64,000 bases of DNA from Plasmodium coatneyi (taxonomy: Eukaryota; Apicomplexa; Aconoidasida; Haemosporida; Plasmodiidae): NCBI RefSeq assembly GCF_001680005.1, contig NC_033563.1, positions 1,178,001 through 1,242,000 of the forward strand, read 5' to 3'. The position numbers were made by a program, and so were the translations under genes. The notes below the pieces were generated by a model that did no database searches, was not told where the DNA came from, and saw only the letters and a program-made list of their open reading frames with translations. Shown piece by piece: positions 23,186-36,508 of this stretch (position 1 is the stretch's first letter; each line of letters starts with the position of its first letter).

Positions 23186-26100
23186 ATGTACGCCAAAGGG
23201 GGGAACGCGCAAAACGGGCCCAACGGCCCGAACGACGAAAATTACCGAAATGACGAAAACTGCGAAAATAATAAAATGAACATGAACAACTACAAAAATA
23301 TTATGCACAATCAGAAGAAAAAAAAACTGGGTCTGATGGACATGGATTATTTAGACAAGGCCGTGAATTTTAGCAAGGCAGAGAAGAAAGGCAACAACTG
23401 CGTGGCGGGGGAGGATCAGGCTAGAAGTGAAAGTGACGTGGAGGAGGAAGAGGAAGACGACGATACTGATGACGATGATGAAGACTACCAAATTGGCGAT
23501 GACGAGGAGGAAGACGATGAGGACGATGATGAACTGGATGATGACTACGAGGAGGAAGAGTTCGATGAGGAACTAAGACAAATCAACTTCAACTCATACA
23601 ACAATTATTATTACGAGGCAGCCAACCCAGAGGAGGGAGAAAATAATTTGCAGATGGATCACCAGAGGGGGAATGAAAATGAGGAAGTGACAACTGATAG
23701 GAAGAACGAGCTGATGTTTGAGCGGTACAATAAGTTGCTGGCAAATTACCGATCCAGGAAGGAGCAAATGAGGGAGGAGTATTCGAATGGAAACGTCATT
23801 CAAAAAGATGGGGAGGAAGTCGAAGAGGGGGCCTCCTGCTACAGCTGCAACAGTAACAACGATGAAGCGACCAAAGCAGGCACATGTGAACCAAGTGAAA
23901 CCTTGAACAATAGAAATACTGATGAGGGCAACCCGAACAGTGAGTATTACCTGACGGGAGACACCTCCTACCTGAGGGAAGAAAGCGGCAACTTCATCTC
24001 CGATGTACTAAACCGAATAGACCAAATATACAACAAACAGTCTAGGTACACAAATTTAAAAAATGTGAACAACACCAACAACAGCATCTGCATAAATGAC
24101 TTGAACTTAAACCTCATAAGTGATTACCTAAATGTAGACATATCCGTTTTTCACAAAAAAACTACCGTCCTTCTGTTGGGCAATCCCCAGAGTGGAAAGA
24201 GCTCCTTCATTAATTGGTTCACCGAAAGTTACGTCCAGAACACCAATTCGATCGCCAAAAAAAACGAAATTACCTACGTAGATATAAAAAATAAATTTAA
24301 GTTCAATTTTAAGAGGCTAAATAATGCCAACTACCAGTTTGGCCTTATCAACAGGCACAGAAATAGGGGTGGATCTTATGGCTCTTCCCACTACAGTAGG
24401 GAAAGACACCCTCCCCACATGAACAATGATCATATGGGTGACCCCAACGAGGAGGAACTCCCCCCTATTGGAAGTACAATACCCAACATGGATACGCACA
24501 ACGAAAGCAAGAAAGTAATCCTGTCAGGAGAAAACTGCGATTATCTATTCATGCCATTTCAGAAACTACGAAAGAAGGCACACAATGTTAAGAAGTACAT
24601 TTTTGGAAAAATCTGCTACCAGAATAATCTAACCAAATACATGAACAGAATCAATTCTGTATCTTTTTTAGATACCAGTGGGATCAATGATATATGTGAT
24701 TTGGAGTACGATGAAATTATCATGAATCTGTCCAAATACGTAGATGCAATTTTTCTATTTATTGATTCTAATCAGTTTTCTATAAACAATAGGTTGCTTA
24801 GAATTATTAACTACCTGATGGATAATCAGTTGAACAAAGTTACCATTTGTCTCACCAGGATTGATCGGATTCAAAAGGTTAACCTGTATAGAGTGGTTTT
24901 CTATCTCACTCAGTATTTTCTAAGAAGCTTGAATTTGTTTAGGTACAGCTTTGCCAATCCAAGCGGGGTGGCTTCCCTGGCCGATGGGGAGCAAATCGAG
25001 CCCTACGTGAATCACCACAGCCAACTGGATTGGCGGAACCCGCTGAGCAAAAAAGCCCACATAATAAACGAGTTCTTCAATCGATCCATTCGGTCCTTCC
25101 AGAACGTCCTGCTCTTCCCCAAAATGATCACCAGAATGATTACCCGAAGAGCTACTCAACGGGGGAGTTTACGTGGCGACATGGACGATGTAGGGCAATT
25201 CTACGGAAAGGAAAAAAGATGCTACAACCAAGGGGGACGCAGCTATGGTGGGGGAGACCACTACTTCGGTGAAGAGGAACCCTACCAGGAGGATCGCCAA
25301 TTTTCCTACACGGACGACCAGAACAACTTCCCAATGCAACACAGAAAAGGCGAACGCGTGCAGGAGAAAACTACCGGCGAAGAAGAGACAGGAGGAATTT
25401 TCAAAAAAATTCTGACCAAAAGTTACAACTCCTTTAAGGATAAAATACTGAGCTCGGGAAATGCCTCCAAGGGGGGCATCGGTCGATTAAACTCGACGCT
25501 AAAGGGGGAGCAAGCTCCGATGGGCTACCCCTCTGAGGGGCACTGTCCTACCAAATACACCCCTCCGTCCAAGTCAAACGAAAGGAAGCTTAAAACACAC
25601 CTGGACAAGCTGTTCGAAAAAAAAATAAACTACGGAGATTGCCTGAAAAACATGAGCATATTCTTTGTTGTCCTCATGTATGAAGTAGTAACAACCATCT
25701 ACAGCATAATCCATACGAGTATAAGCAACTACATTAAGAGGACGAGTGGTGGTCGTGGAAGAGCCATTAACGTCGACAAGCTCCACCAACTAGATGAAGC
25801 AAACAAATTAAAATACAATCATATGAACGACAGAGAAAACAACACGTATAAGGTACTCGAGTTTCTAACCATTTATCTTCCCGAAATTCCAAGCGACCTA
25901 CTTAAAAGGGAAAAGTGGAAATATGAAAAGGGGAGAGTCGAAGGAGCTAATAGAAAATACAATCATGAAAGAAGAAACAGATTTAGCTGTAACATTCAAT
26001 ATGAGCATGATGAGCAGGAGGACCACATGGACAGTAGACATGCCAATTCAAGGTACCCCCAAAGGAGAAGCATACCAGAGGAGTATCTCCTTCTTGGGAA

Positions 26101-26977
26101 TGGAAACAATGGGGTGAAAAGATACGGGGACTACGCCAAAGGGAATTACAACCGAGGAAGCTACATCCCCGGTGTGGACAATGACGTGTGCAGAGAATCC
26201 TTCCTGACGGAGAGCGACTACCATGCCACCGGGAGAAGCTCGGCCTACCGCCCCTCTGGCACACGCACAGGCATGCACAGCGGAATGCACAATGAAGACG
26301 TGAGGGAACTTAACATGATACACGAGCTCATATTCAAAATTGACGAAACGATCGACCTGAAGAGCAACCAAAGCATCTACATGCTGAAAAGAGACCTGGA
26401 AAAAATACAAAGCACCTGCTTAAAAAGACTTTCCGACAACGAACAAGTTGTGAAGCAAAACAGGTCCCTTCGAATTCAAAACATAAAGTTTTATTTCTTC
26501 AAATATATGGCCATCTTTTTTGGCTTTATCATTTCGCTACTTAGATACGATCTGCTAGTGTACTTCAATTTTATCAAGCCAGAATTGCTCTTCAGCATTT
26601 TTTCAAAATATTTTCTCTTCCTCTCGTCCTACAATAAAAATTCCCTCTTCATTGCCGTGAACGTTTTGTTGGTCGTTGCTTATTTAGGGCTATACGTCAG
26701 GTACAGTCGGCGTAATTACTTCAAGTCGCTTGGAAAAAGTGACCTGAACAAGCTCAAGATAATTATGCTCTTCACGCAAATCATCTTTGACGAGATTAAC
26801 CAGCTGCACTTGAGGCTCATCGGCGGGCGCGAACGGGACGACCCAGTCCAACCCAACGCACCAAGCATGCCGAGTGAGTCAAATGGACCTAGCGACAGGG
26901 AAGACGGCGACTACGGCTGGTACGGCGGATACAGTAACTATCGACAGTCCCGTCATTCCCCCCATACCCGCAGGTGA
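23186..26977 (+). CDS. Large membrane-anchored P-loop GTPase-like protein
   Basis: 1263 residues, single exon, ATG at 23186. Order: N-terminal basic/Asn-rich part; a dense Asp/Glu tract (about residues 88-133); then a G domain of about 325-590. Visible nucleotide-binding motifs: Walker A GNPQSGKSS at about 331-339 (G1), FLDTSG at about 494-499 (G3, DxxG) and TRID at about 557-560 in the G4 position. An insert of about 100 residues with Arg/His/Gly-rich low complexity separates G1 from G3. C-terminal hydrophobic segments lie at about 825-850, 1100-1130 and 1150-1175, so it is probably membrane-anchored with the G domain cytosolic. The gross plan recalls Toc/AIG1-like, EHD or mitofusin-type membrane GTPases, but no family-specific motif lets me choose. 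The TRID (in place of N/TKxD) makes guanine specificity unproven. Confidence 0.88.
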   Translation: MYAKGGNAQNGPNGPNDENYRNDENCENNKMNMNNYKNIMHNQKKKKLGLMDMDYLDKAVNFSKAEKKGNNCVAGEDQARSESDVEEEEEDDDTDDDDEDYQIGDDEEEDDEDDDELDDDYEEEEFDEELRQINFNSYNNYYYEAANPEEGENNLQMDHQRGNENEEVTTDRKNELMFERYNKLLANYRSRKEQMREEYSNGNVIQKDGEEVEEGASCYSCNSNNDEATKAGTCEPSETLNNRNTDEGNPNSEYYLTGDTSYLREESGNFISDVLNRIDQIYNKQSRYTNLKNVNNTNNSICINDLNLNLISDYLNVDISVFHKKTTVLLLGNPQSGKSSFINWFTESYVQNTNSIAKKNEITYVDIKNKFKFNFKRLNNANYQFGLINRHRNRGGSYGSSHYSRERHPPHMNNDHMGDPNEEELPPIGSTIPNMDTHNESKKVILSGENCDYLFMPFQKLRKKAHNVKKYIFGKICYQNNLTKYMNRINSVSFLDTSGINDICDLEYDEIIMNLSKYVDAIFLFIDSNQFSINNRLLRIINYLMDNQLNKVTICLTRIDRIQKVNLYRVVFYLTQYFLRSLNLFRYSFANPSGVASLADGEQIEPYVNHHSQLDWRNPLSKKAHIINEFFNRSIRSFQNVLLFPKMITRMITRRATQRGSLRGDMDDVGQFYGKEKRCYNQGGRSYGGGDHYFGEEEPYQEDRQFSYTDDQNNFPMQHRKGERVQEKTTGEEETGGIFKKILTKSYNSFKDKILSSGNASKGGIGRLNSTLKGEQAPMGYPSEGHCPTKYTPPSKSNERKLKTHLDKLFEKKINYGDCLKNMSIFFVVLMYEVVTTIYSIIHTSISNYIKRTSGGRGRAINVDKLHQLDEANKLKYNHMNDRENNTYKVLEFLTIYLPEIPSDLLKREKWKYEKGRVEGANRKYNHERRNRFSCNIQYEHDEQEDHMDSRHANSRYPQRRSIPEEYLLLGNGNNGVKRYGDYAKGNYNRGSYIPGVDNDVCRESFLTESDYHATGRSSAYRPSGTRTGMHSGMHNEDVRELNMIHELIFKIDETIDLKSNQSIYMLKRDLEKIQSTCLKRLSDNEQVVKQNRSLRIQNIKFYFFKYMAIFFGFIISLLRYDLLVYFNFIKPELLFSIFSKYFLFLSSYNKNSLFIAVNVLLVVAYLGLYVRYSRRNYFKSLGKSDLNKLKIIMLFTQIIFDEINQLHLRLIGGRERDDPVQPNAPSMPSESNGPSDREDGDYGWYGGYSNYRQSRHSPHTRR

Positions 26978-27394
26978 GGGGAAAACGCGGGCTGAATTGA
27001 TAATCCCCAACCTGACATGTGCCAACCTCACCACAGAAAAACCAGCACGGAAAAAAAAAAAAACTTTCAGGGTGCCGCGAAATAGGCATGTAATGCGTAA
27101 ATCTCCCAAGTGGAATTACCAATATTCAAATTAATTACACACAAAAAAAAAGCAAACGCAGCGAATGCCACAGAATGGGTGGGAAGTTTTTCTCAAATAC
27201 CGATAAATGTAGTCACCCCTACAAGGAGTGACCAATATTGTGCAACGTTCATTGCGCAAATGGGAATTCCTTGTAGGTCAAGGAAAAAAAAAACATTTAA
27301 CTACGAAGAAAAAAAGCTTATCAGTTCCAAAAAAAGGGAGAACGAAAAAATAGACAAATATCCCAAAACAAAAAAATGTAAGTGTGAAAATGCG

Positions 27395-27426
<32 letters not shown>

Positions 27427-27467
27427 CCCTCCATCCTTACATGTGCAAAAAAGGTCCCCCACGAATG
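26978..27467. other. Convergent intergenic region
   Basis: 3' ends of the GTPase-like gene and the giant gene face each other here. Contains a 28-nt poly-T (27395-27422). No gene seen. Confidence 0.5.
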
Positions 27468-30400
27468 CTACGCAAAGTTCCCAACTAACATGTGATAAAA
27501 CAGCGAAACTGCGTTTCCGTCGCAGGTGATTTTTACGTCGTCAAATTGGAGGTCCTCCTGGGTGCAGTTCTGCAGGAAGAACTCCACGCTTTCTCTGAAA
27601 AGGGGAAAATAAATAAAAAATAAAATAATGAGAAGTACGCGCAATGGTGAACGCTGCAGTGGGAAAACCACGCTAAAAAGCTGACACAGAGGAACAATGC
27701 TAAATGGACATGACACCAACTTAATCACGTGATTTCAACACGTCCAGCGGGATAATCCCTAGAGGACGCTTCACCCTGCATACCTGAAGTGAACCTGCAA
27801 CGCCTCACGCGGAAGGGAGTCTTCGCGCAAATCCTCCTCCGATTGTTCAGGCGAACACAAATATTGCTTAACCCTCATGAAGTAGGAAAACATGACGTAT
27901 TTGCACACATGTGTGTGGTGGACAAAAATCACCAGAAGGAGATAAATGGGAGACCGCACAGACAGGGCGTTTCTCTCCTTCGTCATCAAATACATGTTCA
28001 GGTAAATTCTGAAAAGCCTCAAAAATATGTCATAGGAAAAACGGGACTTAATAAGATATGGATAAAAGGACAAAATGAAATACTTTAAATAAATGTTCAC
28101 CTCGTTAAATAGTGCTTCCACTTGGTGTTGTCGTTTGGCTTCTTCGTTGGGCTGTGCTTCTCGGCAGTCACAAATTGTACTCTGCTCTGTTTCAGCGTGC
28201 TGACCGTTCACCTTACGTTGCCGCCGCAACAGTCCCCCCAATTGGCGGCTGATGTGGCAAAGAGAGATGAGGAAGAGGTGCCTAATATCTGCACTGCCTT
28301 CGAAGGGCGTGCCCCAATTAAAATCCGCTGGAATTTTAAAAAGCAAATTTTCTGCACATGCAACGGAGTTCACTCTTTCGTATATGTACTGAAAGGCCTC
28401 TACGCTGTTAAACATTTTTAAACGGTACTTTTGCAAAATAAAAATACCAAGACAAGTCCACTTTATCAAGAAAGCCTGCTTATACATGCTTAAATAATTT
28501 CCGCTCTGGATTAACCGCTTCTTTAACGTGTAGACTAATTTGCACAAATCTTCATCACTCTTCTTTTTTTTTTTCCATTTTTTTAAATTTTTTGGGAAAA
28601 AGAAATTTCTGAAATTTTTTTTTTTTTCGTAAAAGTGCTCCTCTTCCGTTTTGTCCTTCGCAAAGCAGAGAAATGAGTGGCAATCAAAATATTTGAAAAA
28701 CTGTAAAATCCATATTTTCTTCCCTTCATTTGGTTCTGCCTCCTGCTTTCCGTGGCCCCCTTTGGGTTTTTTCATCCGGTTGTTAAGCGCCTCTTCGGCA
28801 GTCTTTTCGATATTCCTCCCCCTGCAGAAGCTTCCATAACCGTCCAAATGGTCCTCCACCTTATGATCGTCACTACTGTCCGACGAGCTAAACTTCTCTG
28901 ATTCTTCCGCCGAGTCGTAGTTCCTCCAGTTGGGAGGCGAATCGTTCTCGGGTTGCTCCTCACCGTTGGGTGCACTTCTAAATGAAGACACCATTTCTAC
29001 GTCTTTACCCTTCGATTTACCCAATTGGGACCATTCCATGGTATCCTCCCCGGTGTCCGTCTCCCCCTCGAGAAGGTCTACACATTCCACGTTGCTCATA
29101 TCAATGATCACCTTCTTCAATGACAGCACGTGCAACAGAACATTAACAAAACAGTAGCTCCTAAGAATTAAAATTTTTACGCTTTTTAAAAAAAAAATAC
29201 AATCGCTTATATGGATAATGCTCTCTATAAAAACGTTAACATCGTAATTGGTCAGAATATTCTTCGCTTCTTCTTTCACACTGTTGACAAATGATTGGAC
29301 TTGGCTTCGATTCCCCTCCTCTACATGGTACTTTTTCTTCCTCATGTAAAATTGGAAAAAGTCAAAATTAAAAAGGGAAGTGATTAACGAAATTAGCAAG
29401 TCGAATGCTTCGTAAATGCTCACATTCAGGAGTAGGCCTATCCTGAATAGGTACAGCACGTATATCTGCTCGCAAATTTGGATCTTCCTCCGTAGGGTAT
29501 GCGTCAAGCGGGGGGGGAAGTGGTCCCTTGTATTTGCATCGTGGTGTGTGTAGTCCCCCCCGATCAGTCCCCTCACCAGGGAACACAAATAAAAAAGCAG
29601 ATGGAAGTTCACCACACCAAAATTCCCCAGGGTGTAAAAAAATTCAGACCACCACACGATCTTCTCCTTTGCGTAATTCGCGTCCACAATTGTACTCACC
29701 ACGCGGTCTATCAATTCGTTGAAATGGAAGACACACTCCTTTTGCTCCCCATAGGAGAAGGACGCACACCTTTCATCGGTGGGTACTCCAACTGGGGACT
29801 CCTCCCCCGTCTCACGCAGCATGCAATCGCTCCAATCAATGGTGTAGAAGCGAAACTGAACGCTGAACTTGTCTTCACCGGGCACAAGGGGGCTATTCGC
29901 AAAGGTGCATTTTACGACATCGCACGAGGCCTTCCCTCTATGGGTGACAAAGCTAATCAGCTTGTTAATATCTTCAACCAGGAGGCAGAAATTGTCTACC
30001 TGTTTGAGGATGTCCACGTGGCGGCAAGGCAGAGGCCCCGACATTTCCATCACCTTCGTATGGACACTCTCACTCGTATCAATATTCACATTAGAAATTG
30101 CAATTGAATTTGCATTTGCATTTTCTCCCGCGCCAGTATGTTGACCACCCTCCAGAAAAATCGAGTGAAGAAACAGGGGGGAATTATCAAACTCGAAAAA
30201 AAGGTTCAAAAAGAATTTGTCCTCCCCCAAGCTGCGCATAAACTTATTTACATTGCTGGAAATCAAATGGTTCTTCAACCTTTTGACGATTTTTTTTTTG
30301 GCTTTTCTGTAAAATTTTACAATGTACCTTTTTTTTCTCCAGTAGGTATCTCCATTTTGCTTCTTCAGAATTACGGTGAGGCACTGCTGCGAATTTGGTT

Positions 30401-33400
30401 GGGCTTCTCCCTCTTCTTTCACCTCCCCTTTCCGCCTGAATGCTCCCCCAATACGCACAATGCTGCACATCCCCCCAGCGTCATTTTGCCCAACCGTGCC
30501 AACAGTACCGTCATGATCAACGCCCACCTTGTAGGTCCTCCTATAGATGGTCTCATAAAAACGTATATTCATAACAAAATGGATGAGCACATAGAGCGTG
30601 TTGTAGTAAACGTAGTTGAGGATCTCTGAGGTGTACAGATTATTGACCAGATTTCGCCTTCCTATTTTTATAATATCAATTTTTTTGTATGCCCCCTTCT
30701 GGAAGATGTACTTCTTAAAATGGACCAGCTGGAAGATCTCCCTGTTAATATCCTTTGGGATGAACTTCATGTGGTTCTTCAGCTCGAAGGAGTAGATATC
30801 CTCCACCTCGGTAAACTTCGTCTCGCTGTCAATGAAAAAATTATTTTCCCTCAGTAGCAACCCTATGAGGCAATTGTTGTGTATTTCGTTGCAAATTTCA
30901 CTTAAACTGAGGCTCTCCAAATGTTCAATTCGGTTCTGCTTCTTCCCAATCAGGGTTAAAAAATTGTAAATGGTAAGTGTCACAATCATGCTCACCACCA
31001 TGTTCTCTCTTTTCCTTTCGTGCAGGTGAAGAATGACGTTGTTCAGGTAGTTCAGAAACGTATTGGCGGTGCTGACGTCCTTGCCAATGGCGTACTCCAA
31101 AAGGCGATAACACGTAAGGAAGTCTTCCTCCTCCTGTGTCAAACGGGGTGCAGATCTCCCACCTGTAGCAGCAAAATGGAGTGCACCTCCCCCCACGTGG
31201 GCCAAAAACTTCAGCAAAAAGGTCACCGTCAAAATGTGTGTAATGTTATTAATGTTCATAAATTTAATCGCCTTCTGATTTTCCTTTTTAAAATTTTTAA
31301 ATTTTCTGGCATATGTTCCGAGAGAGCTAGACAGGATCCTATAAATGTCGTAACTTCTGTAGAAGAAAACGCCAAAAAAAAAACTCAGCCTGATGTGGGC
31401 GCCGTATATTTTGGACATGACGCAGTTTCTTCGTTGGATTATCCCGTGCAGGTCGAATAGAAGTTGTTCTTTCAGTCGGGCGGGTTGGTCCTCTTCCTCC
31501 TCCTCCTTTTTAATGCAGCCACTTTGATGGTCGTGACGCAAAACAGAGTGGGAACCACCCTCCACATGGGAATAACTACTCCTTTGCGTGGATAGATTTC
31601 CTTCCTCCCCTGCGCGTATTAAACCGTTTAAACCGTCTAACCCACATACGCTCATGCTTCCTTTTATGGAGTCCTCCTTGTGTACACCCCCCTTCTCCTT
31701 GTTCCCCGCCCCCTTTATATACTCCACATAATATATCACCTTATTCTCGTGAATCAAATTTGCCAAATTAGCCTCGACAAATAAATTGTAGAAAAGGTCA
31801 AAGTGGAAGTTATTGTTTTGGTTATTCAGTTGAAGCATAAAATTGAGGCAGCTTTTCTCATCAGGGGGGAGCAACATTTTGTAGTAATTGTAACTTTTGC
31901 GTACTTGCAGGATACGCTCCAGAAGAGTATCCTGTCGGACATCCGTCCGAAGGGTTCCCCCAGGAGGCATCTCCATCACGGAGTTTTCCTCCTCGGATAA
32001 CAGGGTAACCTCTTGAATTTCATCAACTCCGTAACTCCTAACCAAAAGGGAACACTTATTTGTCCTTTCGAACTTCTTACAATAATGCTTCCACCGCTTC
32101 CTCCCCTGTGTGTAATATCTACACTTTTGCAACATCCCCTCAATAGCATCCCTCATTTCCACCTGATTAGCATTCTCAATGGGGGCCAAAATTAAGGGAA
32201 AAATATTTTTATGCACATATTCTACATTGCTCATAAAAATGAGGAAGCGAAGAAGGGGACTTCCAATTTTCAAAATGGAAAATTTTAAAAAATCGTTGTT
32301 CCATAATTGTAGAAATATTTCCATGGAGGTCGTCTTGATCAGAATGTACTGCTGGTTGTTGTATTTGTTCATGAGGTCTACACATTTTATAAAAAGGTAC
32401 TGTGTGATCAGAACAGAGGAGCATATATTGAGGAGGAAGTTTTTTATGTACCTTAAAAAAAGCATCAAAAGGTGCTTCTTCTGCGTGGAAAATAATTCGA
32501 TTCGATAAAATATTAACCTGAATAATTTAAAAAATAGGATGTTGAAGAAAATCCGTCTATCTGTACCATTCGTACCTTTCTGGTTAGTGCTTGGGGAAGA
32601 TGCTGTGGTGACGCCTCCACCTGCAGATGAACGAGGCCCCTTCGTCACCACTGGAAGTAACCGCTCGATGAAATTCACAAAGTAGACCATCCTGAAGGAG
32701 TACTTTCTCAGCATGTTAATTAACACGAGAAGAAAAAAAATCAACGTGTTCTCGTTAAGAATTCTTATAACCAAATTGTAGTACCGTCCATATTCCTCAT
32801 CGTCCTCATTCATAATTATTATTTTGTAAATTAGGAAAAAGCAAATCTTGTATTGGTAATTTTCTGTAATTTCGTAAAAATTGTTAAAAAAATTTAAAAA
32901 ACTGCTAAACGGAATTGAACCATTCATCAAACAGTCGATTATGTTTGCTTCCTTTTTCTTCTCCTTGGCTTTTCCAAAGTGGAAGATATTTTCCAACTGA
33001 AGGAATCTTCCACTGTGAAGCCATATTTCTTGGTAATTCCTATACAGCGCGTTTTTGTACATATATATGCTGTCACTAAAAAATAGGTTAGCTTTAAAAA
33101 TTTCCGTCATTTTTAGGTTACTCTTTATGCTCTCCTCCAGTTTTTCGAAATTGGTTTGTGTCTTCTGATCGTTGCACTTGGCCACTGCGTCTTTCCACTT
33201 GTCCCCTGTGCTGTGGTCCTTTCCAAGTTGCCTGAAGATGGCCACCAAGGAAGTTGGACTAGCGGCGTTTCCTGCATCTGTTCCGTCTATCGCGTATATC
33301 TTCCTTTCACTAATTCTGTCCATCTCCGGGGATGCCTTATTCCCCTTACTCCAACTGGACTCCTCCCCAGGGGCACCCATTTCACCCCTCACGGAATTTG

Positions 33401-34943
33401 TTAACATGCTCGATGAGTCACTAAACGATCTACTTACAATTTTCACTCTGTTGTTACTTTCATCCATCGAACTTCTCTCCACGTTGTCGTACGAACCGCC
33501 AAGCGAACATCCCCCAATGGCTGTCCCACCCGGTGGTGACATCCCTTTGGACGCCTCCTCCAAAAGCTTTATATTATCCAGCAAGCTCATCAAAGACTCT
33601 TTGCTTTTATTTTTCGTCAGCGCGTTGTATATTTCGCTGAGGTCCCCCGTTCCTTGGTTTCCTACCGAAGTTAGATACTTCGAAAGCATTTCTAAAATGT
33701 GTGCGTTCTCCTGGGTGGGGGCACTTCCCTGGTTGGCACGACCAAGGTTGGTGTCGCTCACGTTGGTATTGCTCATGTTGGTGCCCCACTGCTCGGGGGA
33801 ACCTCCCACCACATCAGTGTCCAACCTACCACTGGAGGACGACTCCCCCTGGTTGATACCCAACCCCACAGCTATGCCTCTACCATTCGTATTACCACTG
33901 TCAAACCACTTCTTGTTCTGAAAAAGAATTCGATTTTTTCCTAACTCAAATTTTTTTTTTTTCTCCTTAACCTTTACGTTATCCACTTCCTCCTTGTTAG
34001 CTTTATCACCCAAGTTAGACAAAGTCATATTGGGGTAAAGTTTATTACTATACTTTTGCGTCGATACCTTTTCAAGGTTGGCACTTTTGGAGTACGACAG
34101 GCTGTTCATTCTTTGGTAACTCAGGTTGTTACCGTGGATGACATGGCTAACGTGGTTACCGTTGCTGACGTGCTTCCCGTGGGTAGTCCTGATAATCGGG
34201 ACGGCACTACTGCTGGTGCTGTTTACATTGGGGGCTTCATTCGGGTTGCCAATCGGGTCGCCAATCGGACCGCTAATCAGGCCGCTTACCGTGGCTGGAC
34301 CGACCTCCTCGCCACTTTTCATTTTTTCTTTCTTCCAATTTTCTCGAGACACATTTTGTCCCACCCCCCCCCTCCTGACATCCTTCCAACTGTTGGATTG
34401 GTTGTACGAATTTAAGTTTGGCTGACTCATATGCATAAAATTTTTACTCCTATAGTTGTCCTTTTTTTTTTCACTGTTGATATACATATTATGAGGAGAA
34501 AAGTCACTAGTTGCGTTCGCATTGGGCCATTTGTTAAGGGAGTTATTTTTCATGGGGGCATATCGATTGGGGTGTGCTTTGTTATTTGGCTGACTCGAGT
34601 AGAGGGCGTAATTTGGCGGGTATGTCTCGTCCGTTAAGTGGTTAATACTAGAGCTGTCTCCGCTGTATAAACCCCCCATGTTGCCGCCACTGTTTGTGGT
34701 CCTTTCGGACACGCCGTATAGACCTCTCCTCATTTTATTACCCTCGTAACCGATAAACGGATGACCCTCAATTAGGGGCCTGTCCTGCCGAGGGTCTTCC
34801 CCATCCGCCTTACTATTCGGATTGTAGTTTTTCCTTTTGTTGTTCATTTTGGAGCACCTCACTTCGGTGACGTTCCCTTTGGACATGCGATGCACCCTTT
34901 CGTGGGGTTCCCCTTGGTGCGGTCCGCTATGCTGCTCGCTCAC
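27468..34943 (-). CDS. Giant protein of unknown function (~2428 aa), two exons
   Basis: Exon 1 34943-27784 and a short 3' exon 27594-27468; the donor CAG|GTATGC and a T-rich acceptor TTTCAG join ...LQVHF to R-ESVEFFLQNC in phase 2. Total 7287 nt. The first ~650 residues are disordered Ser/Asn/Gly/Pro-rich with short repeats (for example SGLISGPIGDPIGNP). After that come long alternating helical, Leu/Ile/Phe/Tyr-rich blocks (for example MNIRFYETIYRRTYK and FILQKYRLKMF) broken by charged inserts, including DSSDDHKVEDHLD late in the protein. No signal peptide. This pattern suggests an alpha-solenoid scaffold, but I recognise no named domain. No upstream exon was found. Confidence 0.88.
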
Positions 34944-36508
34944 ATTCCACTACGTGTACAGCTCATTGGCTAGATCATAACAGAACGGAGACCGCACAAG
35001 CAAGTACATACAAAGCGGCTAAAAAACGACCTGATTATTCAACGACGTGGTAAGCTACCTACCCCAAGCAACGAACAACAAGTGGCGAGTAACAGACGCT
35101 GACTACCCGCTCATCAGAGAAACCGAACGAAGCCCAAGGTTCTTGTACCCCCAGGCACTCTCCCCTTTTAACTGGTCTTTGTGTCCCTTCTCATGCGTGC
35201 ATAGTGGAAAGTACTAAATATATGCATGAACAAGGGGACACAAGTTCCTTGGAAGGAAAACAAATACTAACAAACGCTCTTTCAAGAGACCATAAGAAAT
35301 TTTAATTCTTTAAAAGGATAAAAGTGGTTAAGCGGATGACCAATTTGGAGTCATTGTTTGGACGATTAAGTCAAAATAAAAAAGGAAAAAAAAAAAAAAA
35401 AAAAAAATGCCAAACCGGATCGTATGGGCGGGAGAAAGTACGCAAAAGTGGGGTTTTAAAATTGCGTATACACCCCATCGATTAATCGTAGGCGGAACAT
35501 TCAGGAATATATTTTCTTTCTTTTTTATAATCACGATTAGTTCCTTTTGAATATAACTTTTTATACTCTAACGAAAAGTGAGTTCACATGGGTAATATTT
35601 AACAGTTGTGTCACAATCGGTTGTTTTTTTTTTTTTTTTTCCCTTTTTACTGCGCCTGTCACAACACATTTGTGTACACAGGGAGCGAAATGAAGCTACC
35701 ATGTCCGACGCGAGAGAAAGGAGTTACTTTTACGTAACACCTACACGAACAGGGATGACCAGGAATGCACAAACATGTATGCAGATAGGGCGTTTCCATC
35801 ATTTCTTTTTATTTTCCTCTAAGACGTCAAGGTTAAGCAAGTTGGGGGACGTCGTTTGTATGGGTGCATCTCTGCGCCAATTTGTGTACACAGGGCGTTA
35901 GTGAATTCTCCTTTTTTTTTAAAATGGCAGTTTGTCCTCCCCAGCAGGATGTCACCAAATAGCTTTGCGGGGAAGACACACGATATATGGGTGAAGGTAT
36001 GGGGGAAGATTCCTCCCCTTCCCCTGGCGTGTTCACTCTTCGCATAAAAATAGGGTAATTATCGGTAAAAGCATCAAATTGATTCTTCTTCTGCAGAAAT
36101 TCCAGCGGAAATATAGAAAAATCGCATCGCAGTTTCGTTTCGCGGAAGGTACAAAGTGGGTGTGCATCCGCAGGGGCATTATATGTTGGGTATTTTTTTT
36201 CTCACAATTATACCATTCTTTGTCTCCTGGTTTCCAAATCGAGGGGGATGAATTGGAATGAATCTTGCGTAACCGGAGGAGAAGTGTATTCCCTCACGAG
36301 TGTCTTTGTCCTGCTGGTCAATTTCGCAGCTTTGCAGTTTAGCAGTATTAATCTTTTTTTCGAATGATACGTATGGATGTCCTTGTGTGGCGCGCGTATA
36401 AGTGAATGACCCTAGCGTGACCTTCGTAGGTCCCCCTCCCCCAACCTATGCGCTCACACACATCAAAGCACACCCCTCCCCCTTGCACAAAGCAAAACTT
36501 GCGAAACA
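34944..36508. other. Divergent intergenic region
   Basis: Between the giant gene (minus) and the small coiled-coil gene (plus). Contains poly-A (35385-35407) and poly-T (35623-35640). No supported gene; probable bidirectional promoter. Confidence 0.45.
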
